A DNA stretch of 64,000 nt from JBFLYO01 sp040756745 (GCA_040756745.1 JBFLYO010000015.1:24765-88764), one strand, 5' to 3'; positions 36,182-45,985 are shown, numbered from the stretch's first letter. Notes: generated by a model from the sequence alone, not told the origin. Program-made: numbers and translations.

Positions 36182-37392
36182 GCCATCGCGTACTGTTCGT
36201 CGATGAAGATCAGGAAAGGAATGGGTCAACCGTCAGTCTCGAATATCTGACAGATGGATTTGCCGCCGAAGGTTTCGAAGTTTTGGTTCTCACCTGGAAA
36301 GGAGACCCACGTTTTGCGGACGGATTGAGGCGACATGCGCGATTGATCGATGGGAGAAGATTCGGCATCCGCAATGTGGCACTCAGCGTTCATTTCAGCT
36401 TCACCGAACCCCTTTGGTCATGGTGGGGAATCCGTACGTTTGTCAAAGACGTTGCAAAATTCCTCGGCGGGTTCGCGATAGCACTCGGGGCCATCAGGAA
36501 AACGCGGCCAGATCTTGTGTATGTCAACGAGTATTCTGCGGTGCAGGCGGCACTCGCTGCCAGGGTGTGTGGGATACCTGCTGTCACTCACGTACGGAGC
36601 CAGATGCTCAGTGGCACATTTGGCGTGAGACGATATCTCTTGAGATTGCTGTTGTTTGCGTGCAATCAGGCATTGTTTGCAATCACTAAAAGGGAGGCGG
36701 GTCAGCTACGAGCGGACAAGGGTGGAAAAGTTAGGGTTATCGGTGAGTTTTTCCCCACCCGATCCGGTGGATCCTTGAACGGGGGTGCGTTCAGGGAGGC
36801 ATGCAGAATCCCGAAGGGCAACCGCCTGATCGCTACCCTGGGGGGGATTTACACGCTGAAGGGCACCATGGATTTCCTTCGCGCAGCGTTTCTTGTGTCT
36901 GGGAGACACAATGACGTCGTGTTTGCCGTTGCAGGGAAGCAGTATCGGAATGGCCGGCACCACCGCGAATATTACGACGCGTGCATGAGGCTTGCGCATC
37001 CGCTTCAGGTGAACGGCGCACTCCTGTTCCTTGGCGAGATAGCCAATCCGCTGGAACTCATCGCGGCATCCGACATTCTCGTTTCTCCTTCCACGGTGAG
37101 TCATTTCTCTCGACCCGTGATTGAGGCATGGGGTTTGTCGAAGCCCGTTATCGCGGCGCGTTTGCCTCATATGGAGGATCTGATCAAAGACGGCGTGAGC
37201 GGTCTTCTGTACAATCCCGGAGACTACGAAGGACTGTCGAGAGCCATGCTGCGACTCCTGGATGATACCCGACTTGCCGATCGGGTCGCGCAAGAAGGAA
37301 AGAAGAAATGCCTTGCCGAGTTTGACGCTGAGACCAACCTGCGCAATATCATCGAAACCTGTGGCGATTACCTCCATGCGCATCGGCATTGA
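36178..37392 (+). CDS. Glycosyltransferase family 4
   Basis: 404 aa from the ATG at 36178. The donor half has LIATLGGIYTLKGTMDFL, VAGKQYRNGRH and the retaining pair in a variant form (SHFSRPVIEAWGLSKPVIA; the first Glu is not present), then LLYNPGDYEGLSRAM. The missing first Glu also occurs in some active GT4 members, so loss of activity is not implied. The next GT4 gene overlaps by 17 nt. Confidence 0.8.
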   Translation: MSHRVLFVDEDQERNGSTVSLEYLTDGFAAEGFEVLVLTWKGDPRFADGLRRHARLIDGRRFGIRNVALSVHFSFTEPLWSWWGIRTFVKDVAKFLGGFAIALGAIRKTRPDLVYVNEYSAVQAALAARVCGIPAVTHVRSQMLSGTFGVRRYLLRLLLFACNQALFAITKREAGQLRADKGGKVRVIGEFFPTRSGGSLNGGAFREACRIPKGNRLIATLGGIYTLKGTMDFLRAAFLVSGRHNDVVFAVAGKQYRNGRHHREYYDACMRLAHPLQVNGALLFLGEIANPLELIAASDILVSPSTVSHFSRPVIEAWGLSKPVIAARLPHMEDLIKDGVSGLLYNPGDYEGLSRAMLRLLDDTRLADRVAQEGKKKCLAEFDAETNLRNIIETCGDYLHAHRH

Positions 37393-38512
37393 TGCCCGAG
37401 CTGCGGTGAGCGTCACCGATGGCATCGGGAGGTATGCTGTGGAACTCCTGCGTGCGTATTCTCAACGGGACGACGACCACGAATACACCGTTCTCAGGAA
37501 CCCGGTGACGAGAGTCTCCTTCCGACACGACGAACGGTTCCGGGAGATTGATGTGCCCGTGGAGCGGTTCAGCCTTCGGGAGCAGTGGGTTCTCCCGCGG
37601 CTATTGGGCGGGATGGGGCTGGACCTCTTTCACTCATTGCATATGTCGGTCCCCCTTCGGCACCCGGGGCCCATGGTGATGACAATCCACGACATTTTCC
37701 CCATGCTCTTGCCATGGTCGTTCGGTCGTGGAAATTTCGTGAACAGAGTTGCAGCCGGATACCTTGCGGTCCTGATCCGAAGGAGCGTGCGACGATCGTC
37801 GTTGGTGATTGTGGATTCCGACCACACGGCAAACGATCTCCGGACACACTCCGACATCGACGGCAGTCGCTTGCGACGTATCTATCTGGGAACCGACCAT
37901 GTCGCCGCCCGCCCCGACAACAAGGAGAACAGCGAACCGATCGCTCGAACCGTGCCGGGCCGATTTCTCCTCACGGTCACGAATTTTCGCCCCCACAAGA
38001 ACACCGAGCGTGTGGTGGAGGCATTTGCATTTGCCAAGGCAGCAGTGCCTGACCTGGCGCTAGTCGTCGTGGGAGATGACCCCAAGGGAAGGGCAGCATC
38101 ACTGGGGGATGGTCAGGGCCTCAGGGACATGGGGGTACTGTTCTGTGGATTCGTGGACGAAGCCACGCTGCTTTCCCTGTATCGGCGCGCAGAGGCGTTC
38201 GTGTATCCTTCTCTCTATGAAGGGTTCGGGTTCCCCGTGCTCGAGGCGATGGCCTGTGGCGCCCCGGTGATCACCTCTGCCGCCGCGTCAATCCCCGAAC
38301 TGGGCGGCGATGCAGTGATCTACGTGGAACCGACCGACTCTCGCAACATTGCTGATGCGGTCGTTCGGGTCTGCACGAGCAATGAGTTGCAGGAGGATCT
38401 CCGGCGACGTGGGCTAATTCAATCGAAGAGGTTCGCCTGGCGCACTGCCGCCCAGGAAACACTTGAGGTGTACGAGGAGGCTGTCCGAACCCCTGCCGGT
38501 GTCCGAGGATGA
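37376..38512 (+). CDS. Glycosyltransferase family 4
   Basis: 378 aa from the ATG at 37376. The N-terminus MRIGIDARAAVSVTDGIGRYA is typical of mannosyl/rhamnosyl GT4 enzymes; the donor half has LTVTNFRPHKNTERVVEAF and the full E-x7-E (EGFGFPVLE) with AMACGAPVITS. It overlaps its GT4 neighbours on both sides, so three GT4 genes run without a gap from 36178 to 39645. Confidence 0.87.
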   Translation: MRIGIDARAAVSVTDGIGRYAVELLRAYSQRDDDHEYTVLRNPVTRVSFRHDERFREIDVPVERFSLREQWVLPRLLGGMGLDLFHSLHMSVPLRHPGPMVMTIHDIFPMLLPWSFGRGNFVNRVAAGYLAVLIRRSVRRSSLVIVDSDHTANDLRTHSDIDGSRLRRIYLGTDHVAARPDNKENSEPIARTVPGRFLLTVTNFRPHKNTERVVEAFAFAKAAVPDLALVVVGDDPKGRAASLGDGQGLRDMGVLFCGFVDEATLLSLYRRAEAFVYPSLYEGFGFPVLEAMACGAPVITSAAASIPELGGDAVIYVEPTDSRNIADAVVRVCTSNELQEDLRRRGLIQSKRFAWRTAAQETLEVYEEAVRTPAGVRG

Positions 38513-39645
38513 AGGTCATTCAGACAAATAAGGCCTATTGGCCGCTCATCGGGGGCGTGGAGACCATTGTTACAGGCCTCGCGGAAGGACTCAGGGCGCA
38601 CCAGGGTGTCGAGGTGAGCGTGCTGGCCTGCAACCATGTTCGCTCGCTGCGCTGCACAGTGAAAGAGATCCGCGGAGTGAGCGTAACGTATGCGCCCATG
38701 TGGACAACTATCGCGTCGCTGCCGATCAGCCCTGCGTATCCCTTTCTGCTTCGCCGGCGTACAGGGGATATCCTGCACGTCCACGAGCCGTTTCCACTTG
38801 CTGATCTCTCTTTAACGTTCTGGCCGCGGATCAGGAAAAACTTCCGCCGTCTCGTGGTGACCTGGCATAGTGATATCGTGCGCCAGAAATGGGCATTGGC
38901 GTCCTACACTCCTGTTATCCACAGGCTGCTCGACGCCGCCGATTGCATTTTGGTTGCCAGCGAGAACAATATCGGCATTTCGAAATTTCTTCCTCTGTAT
39001 CGCGAGAAGTGCCGCGTGATCCCCTTCGGGCTTAACCTCGCCTGGCGGAATCATCGGGAAGATCGGCGAGCAAAGGTCGAAGGGATACGCGCCACCCTCG
39101 GGACGCCGCTCATCCTCTTCGTGGGGAGATTGGTATACTACAAGGGGCTTCGTTATCTTCTTGAGGCGCTTTCCATTCTCCCTGAGGGGCAGCTTGTCAT
39201 CATCGGATCTGGCCCCCTGTTGCCGGAGCTCCTGAAACACGCCGAAACGCTGGGCATTCAGAAACGTGTCACGTTCATGCCCCATCTCCCGGACGAAGAG
39301 CTGTACGCGCACTACGAAGCCTGCGATATCTTTGTGCTTCCTTCGACCGAAGTGAGCGAAGCCTTTGGGCTCGTTCAGATTGAAGCAATGGCCTGCGGGA
39401 AGCCAGTGGTGTCAACGGACCTCGGTACGGGCGTCAACTTTGTGAATCGAACGGGGGAGACCGGCCTGACCGTCGCTCCGCGTGACGCGCGGGCCCTGGC
39501 GGACGCCATTAAGCGACTCATCCACGATGTTCCATTGCGCTCGAGGCTCGGCCAGAATGCTCAGAAACGGGTCCACCGGGAATTTTCAGCCAGCAGGATG
39601 ATAGAGCGGACGGTCGATCTATATCAGACACTCCTCTCGCGGTGA
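38509..39645 (+). CDS. Glycosyltransferase family 4
   Basis: 378 aa, ATGA-coupled to the gene before it. The acceptor half has YWPLIGGVETIVTGLAEGL; the donor half begins LILFVGRLVYYKGLRYL and has the E-x7-E motif (EAFGLVQIE) with AMACGKPVVSTDLGTG. The FVNRTGETGLTV stretch is typical of mannosyltransferase-like GT4 proteins. It ends the tightly packed run; a 54-nt gap follows. Confidence 0.87.
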   Translation: MKVIQTNKAYWPLIGGVETIVTGLAEGLRAHQGVEVSVLACNHVRSLRCTVKEIRGVSVTYAPMWTTIASLPISPAYPFLLRRRTGDILHVHEPFPLADLSLTFWPRIRKNFRRLVVTWHSDIVRQKWALASYTPVIHRLLDAADCILVASENNIGISKFLPLYREKCRVIPFGLNLAWRNHREDRRAKVEGIRATLGTPLILFVGRLVYYKGLRYLLEALSILPEGQLVIIGSGPLLPELLKHAETLGIQKRVTFMPHLPDEELYAHYEACDIFVLPSTEVSEAFGLVQIEAMACGKPVVSTDLGTGVNFVNRTGETGLTVAPRDARALADAIKRLIHDVPLRSRLGQNAQKRVHREFSASRMIERTVDLYQTLLSR

Positions 39646-39699
39646 CATGCGTACCGTTCAATAGTAATCAGCTCAACGCGGCCACCAAGCTACCCGACG

Positions 39700-41148
39700 A
39701 TGTCAAATAGAAGGGAAATCCTGGTGCTGTTCATCACCGATCTGATCACGATCAGTCTCGGGTGGACCGCCTACTACCTCTTCCGCGTCCGGAGCGGGAT
39801 CATCGATCTGAGCGCCGAGCCCGACTTCCTGGCGCCGATGATTGCCATCACCCTCTTCTGGCTGCTGCTCTTCTTCATCGTCGGGCTCTACCGCCCCTGG
39901 TATGCCGCATCGCGCATCGACGAGCTGACACTCCTCCTGAAGACGATCACACTCGGCTCGCTCCTGCTCTTCTTTGCGATCTTTGTCGATGACGCGGGGA
40001 AACCGACCGGCACCAATGCCCGCGTGCTCATCGCCGCCTACTGGGCCATCATGCTCGTCAGCGTGAGCTCGGGCCGCATGGTCCTCCGGAGCATCCAGCG
40101 GCGCATGCTCATCGCCGGGATTGGCGTGCATAACACGCTGATCGTCGGCAGCCCCGCACGCGCACGAGAACTCTTTGAACAGGTGATCAAGTACCCGGCA
40201 CTTGGCTACAAGGTCGTGGGATTCGTCGGTGTCGACCACCGGCAATCTGACTGGAAGACGGATGCCCGCTCCAGGTCGCCCAAAGGCAAACAGAACCGTC
40301 GGACGCCTCAGGAGACCAAAATCCCCGTCATGGGAGGCATCGACGACCTGCCGGACCTCCTGACCGACGAACAGATACGGGAGGTCCTGATCGCCCTCGA
40401 CACGAGCGATCATGAGCTCCTCCTCGAAGTGATTGCAAAATGCAGCGGACATAACGTGGGGATCAAGATCACGCCCGACCTGTACGACATCATCAGCGGA
40501 CAGGCGCGGACGAACCAGATTTACGGATTTCCCCTCATCGAAATCACCCCACAGCTGATGCCTCCGTGGGAGGAATCCACGAAGCGCTTGATCGACGTGG
40601 CGATCTCTTCGTTCGTCCTCCTCGCCGGATCGCCGCTCTGGGTTCTGATCGCGCTTGCCATCAAGATCGATTCCGCCGGCCCGATTCTCTACCGCCAGGT
40701 CCGCGTGGGGAAAGATGCCATCCCGTTCGATATGCTGAAGTTCCGCTCCATGAAACACAACGCGGAAGAGCTCGGGCCGCAGTGGGCGGGGAAGAAGGAC
40801 CCGCGCGTCACACGGGTGGGTAAACTCCTCCGCCAGCTCCACCTCGACGAAATCCCCCAGATGCTCAACGTCCTGAAAGGGGATATGAGCATCATCGGCC
40901 CGCGGCCCGAACGGCCGGTCTTTGTGCAACAGCTCTCGCAGGAAATCCCGCTGTACATGAGGCGCCTTCGCGTTCGCCCGGGCATCACCGGCTGGGCCCA
41001 GGTGAAACACAAGTACGACGAATCCGTTGACGATGTGAAACGTAAAGTGCAGTACGACCTCTTCTATATCGAAAACATGTCGTTGCGAATGGATTTCAAG
41101 ATTATCCTGAACACGCTCTATCATGTGCTGCTCGGCCGGGGGCGATAA
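39700..41148 (+). CDS. Long phosphoglycosyltransferase (WcaJ/WbaP type)
   Basis: 482 aa: about four N-terminal membrane spans, a Rossmann-like CoA-binding domain (LIVGSPARARELFEQV near residue 147; poorly conserved glycine loop), and a C-terminal sugar-transferase domain from about residue 294. The PGT motifs are complete: GPILYRQVRVGK, MLKFRSMKHNAE, LHLDEIPQMLNVLKGDMSIIGPRPERP and RPGITGWAQV. It would attach the first phospho-sugar to undecaprenyl phosphate. This is a second initiating enzyme besides the short one at 22469. Confidence 0.92.
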   Translation: MSNRREILVLFITDLITISLGWTAYYLFRVRSGIIDLSAEPDFLAPMIAITLFWLLLFFIVGLYRPWYAASRIDELTLLLKTITLGSLLLFFAIFVDDAGKPTGTNARVLIAAYWAIMLVSVSSGRMVLRSIQRRMLIAGIGVHNTLIVGSPARARELFEQVIKYPALGYKVVGFVGVDHRQSDWKTDARSRSPKGKQNRRTPQETKIPVMGGIDDLPDLLTDEQIREVLIALDTSDHELLLEVIAKCSGHNVGIKITPDLYDIISGQARTNQIYGFPLIEITPQLMPPWEESTKRLIDVAISSFVLLAGSPLWVLIALAIKIDSAGPILYRQVRVGKDAIPFDMLKFRSMKHNAEELGPQWAGKKDPRVTRVGKLLRQLHLDEIPQMLNVLKGDMSIIGPRPERPVFVQQLSQEIPLYMRRLRVRPGITGWAQVKHKYDESVDDVKRKVQYDLFYIENMSLRMDFKIILNTLYHVLLGRGR

Positions 41149-41152
41149 TCGC

Positions 41153-41183
41153 ATTGCTTTTGACCTGCGATCGCGTATCTTTT
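41153..41183 (+). promoter_or_regulatory. Bacteroidota-type promoter before the second DegT gene
   Basis: In the 73-nt gap after the long PGT gene, ATTG (41153-41156) is followed by a 19-nt spacer and TATCTTTT (41176-41183), 7 of 8 to the Bacteroidota -7 element TAnnTTTG. The spacing is exactly that of the family consensus. The downstream gene starts 38 nt later. Confidence 0.5.
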
Positions 41184-41221
41184 TAGTCTGCCTTAACCCG
41201 CAATTTCCGCACAGAGATCCA

Positions 41222-42322
41222 ATGAAACTTCACATGGTCGACGTCGTTGGCCAATATCGAAAGATAAAGCCGGATATCGACGCAGCGATACACAGCGTCC
41301 TCGACTCCGGCATGTTCATCCAGGGAAAGGAGGTGGGGGAGTTCGAGCAGGCGATGGCCGACTACCTCGGCGTCAAACACGCCATCGCGTGTGCCTCCGG
41401 CACCGATGCGCTTCAGATCGCCATAATGGCCCTCGGGATCGGCCGCGGCGATGAAGTGATAACAACGCCATTCACGTTTGTCGCGACCGCCGAAACGATC
41501 GCCATTCTCGGAGCGACGCCGGTCTATGTGGACATCGATCCCCGGACGTTCAATATCGATCCGGCGCAAATCGAATCGGTGATCACGCCGCGCACGAAAG
41601 CCATCATCCCCGTCCACCTCTTCGGTCAGCCGGCCGATATGGATCCCATTCTCGCAATTGCGAAGACGCACAATATCTCTGTGATCGAAGACTCAGCACA
41701 GGCGGTAGGCGCTTCATACAAGAACGCAAAGGTCTGTGCCATCGGGGAGATCGGATGTATCAGCTTCTTCCCGAGCAAGAACCTCGGCTGCTTCGGCGAC
41801 GGCGGGATGGTGGTCACGAAAGACGCCGGACTCGCGGAGAAGATCCGGATGATTGCGGCGCATGGATCGAAGGTGAGATACTACCACGAAGTGCTGGGGG
41901 TGAACAGCCGGCTCGACACGCTTCAGGCGGTCGTCCTCCGCGTGAAACTGAAGCATCTGGAAGCATACAACGCTGCGCGCCGTGGAGCCGCCAGGCGATA
42001 CGACGATTTGTTGCGGGGGTTGCCTGTCGAGATCCCTTATGTCGCTCCCGACGTGGAACACATTTTTCACCAGTACACCATCCGTGCGCCGAAGCGAGAC
42101 GCGCTCGCTGCGTTCCTGAAGGACAAGGGAATCCCCCACGCAATCTACTATCCCGTCCCGCTCCATCTTCAGAAAGCCTTCACCATGGCGGGAGGAAAAG
42201 TGGGGGATTTCCCGGTCACGGAGCAGGCGGCAGAGGAGGTTATCTCCCTCCCCATGCATACGGAATTGAATGAGGAACAGCAGGAGTTCATCGTTGGGGC
42301 AGTGAAAGAGTTCTATCGCTGA
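41222..42322 (+). CDS. DegT/DnrJ/EryC1/StrS family sugar aminotransferase (second)
   Basis: 366 aa from the ATG at 41222. The PLP-binding Lys186 is in FFPSKNLGCFGDGGM; ASGTDALQIAIMALGIGRGDEV, TPFTFVATAETIA and VIEDSAQAVGA are family motifs. It transfers an amino group from glutamate to a keto nucleotide sugar. It differs from the enzyme at 23064, so at least two amino sugars are probably made. A promoter-like site lies just upstream. Confidence 0.92.
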   Translation: MKLHMVDVVGQYRKIKPDIDAAIHSVLDSGMFIQGKEVGEFEQAMADYLGVKHAIACASGTDALQIAIMALGIGRGDEVITTPFTFVATAETIAILGATPVYVDIDPRTFNIDPAQIESVITPRTKAIIPVHLFGQPADMDPILAIAKTHNISVIEDSAQAVGASYKNAKVCAIGEIGCISFFPSKNLGCFGDGGMVVTKDAGLAEKIRMIAAHGSKVRYYHEVLGVNSRLDTLQAVVLRVKLKHLEAYNAARRGAARRYDDLLRGLPVEIPYVAPDVEHIFHQYTIRAPKRDALAAFLKDKGIPHAIYYPVPLHLQKAFTMAGGKVGDFPVTEQAAEEVISLPMHTELNEEQQEFIVGAVKEFYR

Positions 42323-42327
42323 TCCCC

Positions 42328-43044
42328 ATGCCCAAAACGCTGGTCGTCATCCCGACATACAACGAGGCCGAGAACATCGCGCGGCTGATTCCTCAGGTGC
42401 TCGAACAGGCCGAAGGAACGGAGGTCCTCGTTGTGGATGACGGATCGCCGGACGGTACCGGGGATATCGTCCGCAGGCTGGGCGAGCAGGACCCGCGCGT
42501 GCATCTTATCGAGCGATCAGCCAAGATGGGACTCGGCACGGCGTACGTTGCGGGCTTCAGGTATGCCCTGGCAAGTGGCTACGATTTTGTCTTTGAGATG
42601 GACGCGGACTTCTCCCACAGTCCGCGGGAAATTCCGAACTTCCTTGAGGCGATCAAGGACCACGATCTTGTGATCGGTTCGCGCTACACGAACGGCGTGC
42701 GGGTTCTCAACTGGCCGATCAAGCGGTTGCTGCTGAGCTGGACGGCAAACGTCTGGACAAGGTTCATGACCGGTCTGCCGCTGCACGACGCCACCGGCGG
42801 ATTCAAGTGCTACCGTATTGACGTGCTTCGGGCGATAAATCTGGACGAAATCCGTTCAAACGGGTACGCCTTCCAGATTGAGATGAGCTTCAAAGCGTGG
42901 CGCAAGGGGTTCCGGCTCGGCGAAATCCCGATCGTCTTCCTTGACCGTCACGCGGGGAAGTCGAAGATGTCAAAGCAGATCGTCTATGAAGCGTTCTTCA
43001 TGGTCTGGAAGCTCCTCTTCCGCAGCCTGCTGAACCGGCTGTGA
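42328..43044 (+). CDS. Polyprenol-phosphate mannosyltransferase-like GT2 (DPM1-like)
   Basis: A 238-aa GT2 protein with no membrane segment. It has TLVVIPTYNEAENIARLI, VVDDGSPDGTGD, the metal motif EMDADFSH, an RYTNGV loop and HDATGGFKCYR, all shared with dolichyl-phosphate mannose synthases. Length fits the DPM1 catalytic unit. It probably makes polyprenyl-phosphate sugar. The fusion protein at 43052 follows after 7 nt. Confidence 0.88.
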   Translation: MPKTLVVIPTYNEAENIARLIPQVLEQAEGTEVLVVDDGSPDGTGDIVRRLGEQDPRVHLIERSAKMGLGTAYVAGFRYALASGYDFVFEMDADFSHSPREIPNFLEAIKDHDLVIGSRYTNGVRVLNWPIKRLLLSWTANVWTRFMTGLPLHDATGGFKCYRIDVLRAINLDEIRSNGYAFQIEMSFKAWRKGFRLGEIPIVFLDRHAGKSKMSKQIVYEAFFMVWKLLFRSLLNRL

Positions 43045-43051
43045 TGTCCCC

Positions 43052-45022
43052 ATGGACCTCTCCGTCATCATCGTCAACTACAATGTGCGGCAGTTCCTCG
43101 AGAACGCGCTGACGTCCATCTGCCGCGCAATGGAGGGGATCGATGGAGAGGTGTTCGTCGTGGACAACGCCTCGGATGACGGCAGCGCGGAGATGGTGGC
43201 GGCGAAGTTCCCGAAGGTCACGCTGCTGGCAAACTCCGAGAACCTGGGTTTTGCGCGGGCGAACAACATCGCACTGCGGCGCGCGCGCGGCCGAATCCTC
43301 CTGCTGATCAACCCGGACACCGTGGTGCAGGAAGACACCTTCGGGGTGATGATGCGGTTTTTCGAGGAGACCCCCGATGCCGGACTGGCCGGATGCAAGA
43401 TCCTGAACCCTGACGGAACATTCCAGCTCCCCTGCCGGCGGGGATTCCCGACGCCATGGGTTGCTTTCACCAAGACGTTTGGGTTGAGCGCGCTTTTTCC
43501 CCGGTCGCGTCTCTTCGGGAGGTACAACCTGACCTACCTGAGCGAGGATGAAACCTACCCAGTGGATGCCGTAAGCGGATCGTTCATGATGCTGCGCCGG
43601 GAGGTGTTCGAGAAGATCGGCGGGCTCGACGAAAGGTTTTTCATGTACGGCGAGGACCTGGACTGGTGCTATCGGGTTATGAAGGCCGGTTTCAGCGTGT
43701 ACTACGTCCACGCGACGAAGATCGTTCATTTCAAGGGGGAGAGCACCAGGCGAAGCGACATTGACGAGATCCGGCTCTTCTACCGGGCGATGCAATTGTT
43801 TGTCAGGAAGCATTTCAGCCGGTCGCGTTTCGCGGTGGCGCTGCTCAACATCGGCATCGCTGTCCGTGCCTCCGTCGCATGGCTCGGACGCATGGCGCGC
43901 CCCGCCGCGCTGGCGCTGGTCGACATGCTGCTCGTGGCTCTTGCGCTCGTCCTCGCAGAGTATCTCTACTTTGGTGAGATCTTCCGGTTCCCCCGCTATG
44001 CCTATCCGGTCATCTGGATTGTGCCGCCGCTCATCGTGGCGATATTTGCTGCGGCGTCCGGGCTCTATACCAGAGCGCGGACAGCGGTCTTGCGTTCTGC
44101 GGGTGCCGTTGTGGCGGGCTACATCGTCATCTCTGCCATGGTCTTCTTTATCAAGGACTTCGCATTCAGCAGAGCGGTGGCGCTGATCTCGGGGGGGCTC
44201 AGCATTGCCCTGCTCCCCGGCTGGCGCATCGCGGCGCTCGTTGCCGGTCGGCTCGGCAAGAGACGCTCGCTCTTCGGGAGAAAGACCGTCATTGTCGGGA
44301 CGGGGGCCTCGGGTCAGGAGGTCCTCCGCCGACTGCGGACGCGCATCGACGACGGGTATGACGTTCTGGGGTTTATCGATACCACGAGACGGCGGATCGG
44401 AGAGCGGGTCGCAGGTCTGGAGATCATCGGCAGCATCGACAACGTCGGCAAAGTGATCGCCGAGCACCGCGTCGGCGAGGTGATATTCTCTACCGATGGG
44501 ATATCCTACGAGGATATTCTCTCCGTCATCGCGCGAAGTAACAGCCGGAGCGTCAATTTCCGGCTGGTGCCGGGGAGTCTGGAAGCGATCGTTGGCAAGA
44601 CGAGGATTGATCGCCTCGACACTCTCCCCCTTGTGGAGATCGAGTATAACATACATAAGCCGTCGCATAAGTTCGCCAAGCGCCTCTGTGACATACTCTT
44701 CTCCAGCGTGTTGCTCATGACGGTCTACCCCGTCGCAAGAGTGTTCGGCAGGCCTCCCGGGGCCCTGTCGAGTCTCCCCAGAATCTTCCGCGGGGAGATG
44801 AGCTTTGTCGGTCTCCCTGTCGGGGACGCCGAAGCTGTGGAAGGAGACGCGCAGTCGCTCGGCCCCCCCGGTTTGACCGGTTTGGTGCAGATCAATGAGC
44901 GGGACGACATGGGAGAGGAGGAGCGAGAGCGGTACAAGCTCTACTACGCAAAGAACCAGTCGCTTGTGCTGGACCTGGAGATCCTGGTGAAATATTTTCT
45001 GGCGCGGAAGGGAAAAGACTAG
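43052..45022 (+). CDS. GT2 fused to membrane/Rossmann region and shortened sugar-transferase domain
   Basis: 656 aa in one frame. Residues 1-270 are a rhamnosyltransferase-like GT2 (SVIIVNYNVRQFL, FVVDNASDDGS, LINPDTVV, DWCYRVMKAGF). Residues 285-400 hold about four membrane spans, and residues 405-540 a CoA-binding-like Rossmann domain (VIVGTGASGQEVLRRLR) as in long PGTs. From about 543 a PGT-like segment starts (KRLCDILFSSVLL) but jumps after 36 residues to RGEMSFVGLP. In the intact PGT at 39700 that interval is about 108 residues and contains the KFRSM core, so about 70 residues with the catalytic site are missing here. The C-terminal domain is thus probably inactive, and the GT2 may be targeted or regulated by it. 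Confidence 0.8.
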   Translation: MDLSVIIVNYNVRQFLENALTSICRAMEGIDGEVFVVDNASDDGSAEMVAAKFPKVTLLANSENLGFARANNIALRRARGRILLLINPDTVVQEDTFGVMMRFFEETPDAGLAGCKILNPDGTFQLPCRRGFPTPWVAFTKTFGLSALFPRSRLFGRYNLTYLSEDETYPVDAVSGSFMMLRREVFEKIGGLDERFFMYGEDLDWCYRVMKAGFSVYYVHATKIVHFKGESTRRSDIDEIRLFYRAMQLFVRKHFSRSRFAVALLNIGIAVRASVAWLGRMARPAALALVDMLLVALALVLAEYLYFGEIFRFPRYAYPVIWIVPPLIVAIFAAASGLYTRARTAVLRSAGAVVAGYIVISAMVFFIKDFAFSRAVALISGGLSIALLPGWRIAALVAGRLGKRRSLFGRKTVIVGTGASGQEVLRRLRTRIDDGYDVLGFIDTTRRRIGERVAGLEIIGSIDNVGKVIAEHRVGEVIFSTDGISYEDILSVIARSNSRSVNFRLVPGSLEAIVGKTRIDRLDTLPLVEIEYNIHKPSHKFAKRLCDILFSSVLLMTVYPVARVFGRPPGALSSLPRIFRGEMSFVGLPVGDAEAVEGDAQSLGPPGLTGLVQINERDDMGEEERERYKLYYAKNQSLVLDLEILVKYFLARKGKD

Positions 45023-45034
45023 AGGAGCGCATTC

Positions 45035-45985
45035 ATGCCCAAAATGGTACTCGAATTCGAAAAACCCATCCTCGAGCTTGAGCAGAAGATGGAAGAGATG
45101 CGCCGGTACGCCGACAACCCGGACATTGCGCAGGAGATCGTCAAGATCGAGAAACGGGTCAACCAGCTGCAACAGACGGTCTACGCTGGACTGACACGGT
45201 GGCAAAAGGTGCAGCTTGCCCGCCACCCTGATCGTCCCTACACGCTCGATTACATCGGGATGATGACGACGGATTTTCTGGAGCTGCACGGCGACCGCGG
45301 CCACCGGGACGACCACGCGATCGTCGGGGGGTTCGCACGCCTCGACAGGAAGCCGGTCATGATCATCGGCCACCAGAAGGGGCGCGACACCAAATCGAAC
45401 GTCTACAGAAATTTCGGCATGCCGAACCCGGAAGGGTACCGTAAGGCCCTCCGGCTGATGAAGCTGGCGGAAAAATTCCGCCGCCCGGTCATCACGCTGC
45501 TCGACACGCCGGGAGCGTACCCTGGTCTGGAGGCCGAAGAGCGGGGGCAGGCGGAAGCGATCGCCCGCAATCTGTTCGAGATGGCACGCCTCCGCGTCCC
45601 CATCATCGTTGCCATCATCGGCGAGGGAGCCTCAGGCGGGGCGCTCGGCATTGGGGTGGGAGACCGGATCCTCATGCTTGAGAACGCGTGGTACTCCGTC
45701 ATATCGCCGGAGTCCTGTTCCAGCATTCTCTGGCGGAGCTGGGATTTCAAAGAGCAGGCAGCTGAAGCCCTGCAACTCACCGCGCCCGATCTCAAGAAAC
45801 AGGGAATCATCGACGAGATCGTGCCGGAGCCGTTGGGGGGCGCGCACAGAAATCCGGAACAGGCCGCAGGGATCCTCAAGGACATCCTCCTTGCGGAGAT
45901 GCGACAGCTCGCAAAGGTCAAGCCCGATAAGCTCCTGGAGCGCAGGATAGAGAAATTCAGCCCGATGGGCGTTTGGGTCGGTTAA
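45035..45985 (+). CDS. accA: Acetyl-CoA carboxylase carboxyltransferase subunit alpha
   Basis: 316 aa, normal length. N-terminal coiled region EKPILELEQKMEEMRR, then the carboxyltransferase core HGDRGHRDDHAIVGG, IIGHQKGRDT, TPGAYPGLEAEERGQ, EGASGGALGIGV and the SPESCSSILWRSW stretch that is diagnostic of AccA. It makes malonyl-CoA with AccD, which is not seen here. GAGGAGCGC precedes the ATG. This marks the end of the polysaccharide genes and the beginning of a housekeeping group. Confidence 0.95.
   Translation: MPKMVLEFEKPILELEQKMEEMRRYADNPDIAQEIVKIEKRVNQLQQTVYAGLTRWQKVQLARHPDRPYTLDYIGMMTTDFLELHGDRGHRDDHAIVGGFARLDRKPVMIIGHQKGRDTKSNVYRNFGMPNPEGYRKALRLMKLAEKFRRPVITLLDTPGAYPGLEAEERGQAEAIARNLFEMARLRVPIIVAIIGEGASGGALGIGVGDRILMLENAWYSVISPESCSSILWRSWDFKEQAAEALQLTAPDLKKQGIIDEIVPEPLGGAHRNPEQAAGILKDILLAEMRQLAKVKPDKLLERRIEKFSPMGVWVG

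Noticed and set aside
39703..41154. Antisense open frame of 483 codons opposite the long PGT
   Set aside because: The plus-strand product has complete PGT motifs; the antisense frame has none.
42998..45373. Long antisense open frame (791 codons) covering the GT2-fusion gene and the start of accA
   Set aside because: It lies opposite genes with clear family motifs. High GC content makes long antisense frames common, and its translation is low-complexity and charge-rich with no recognised domain.
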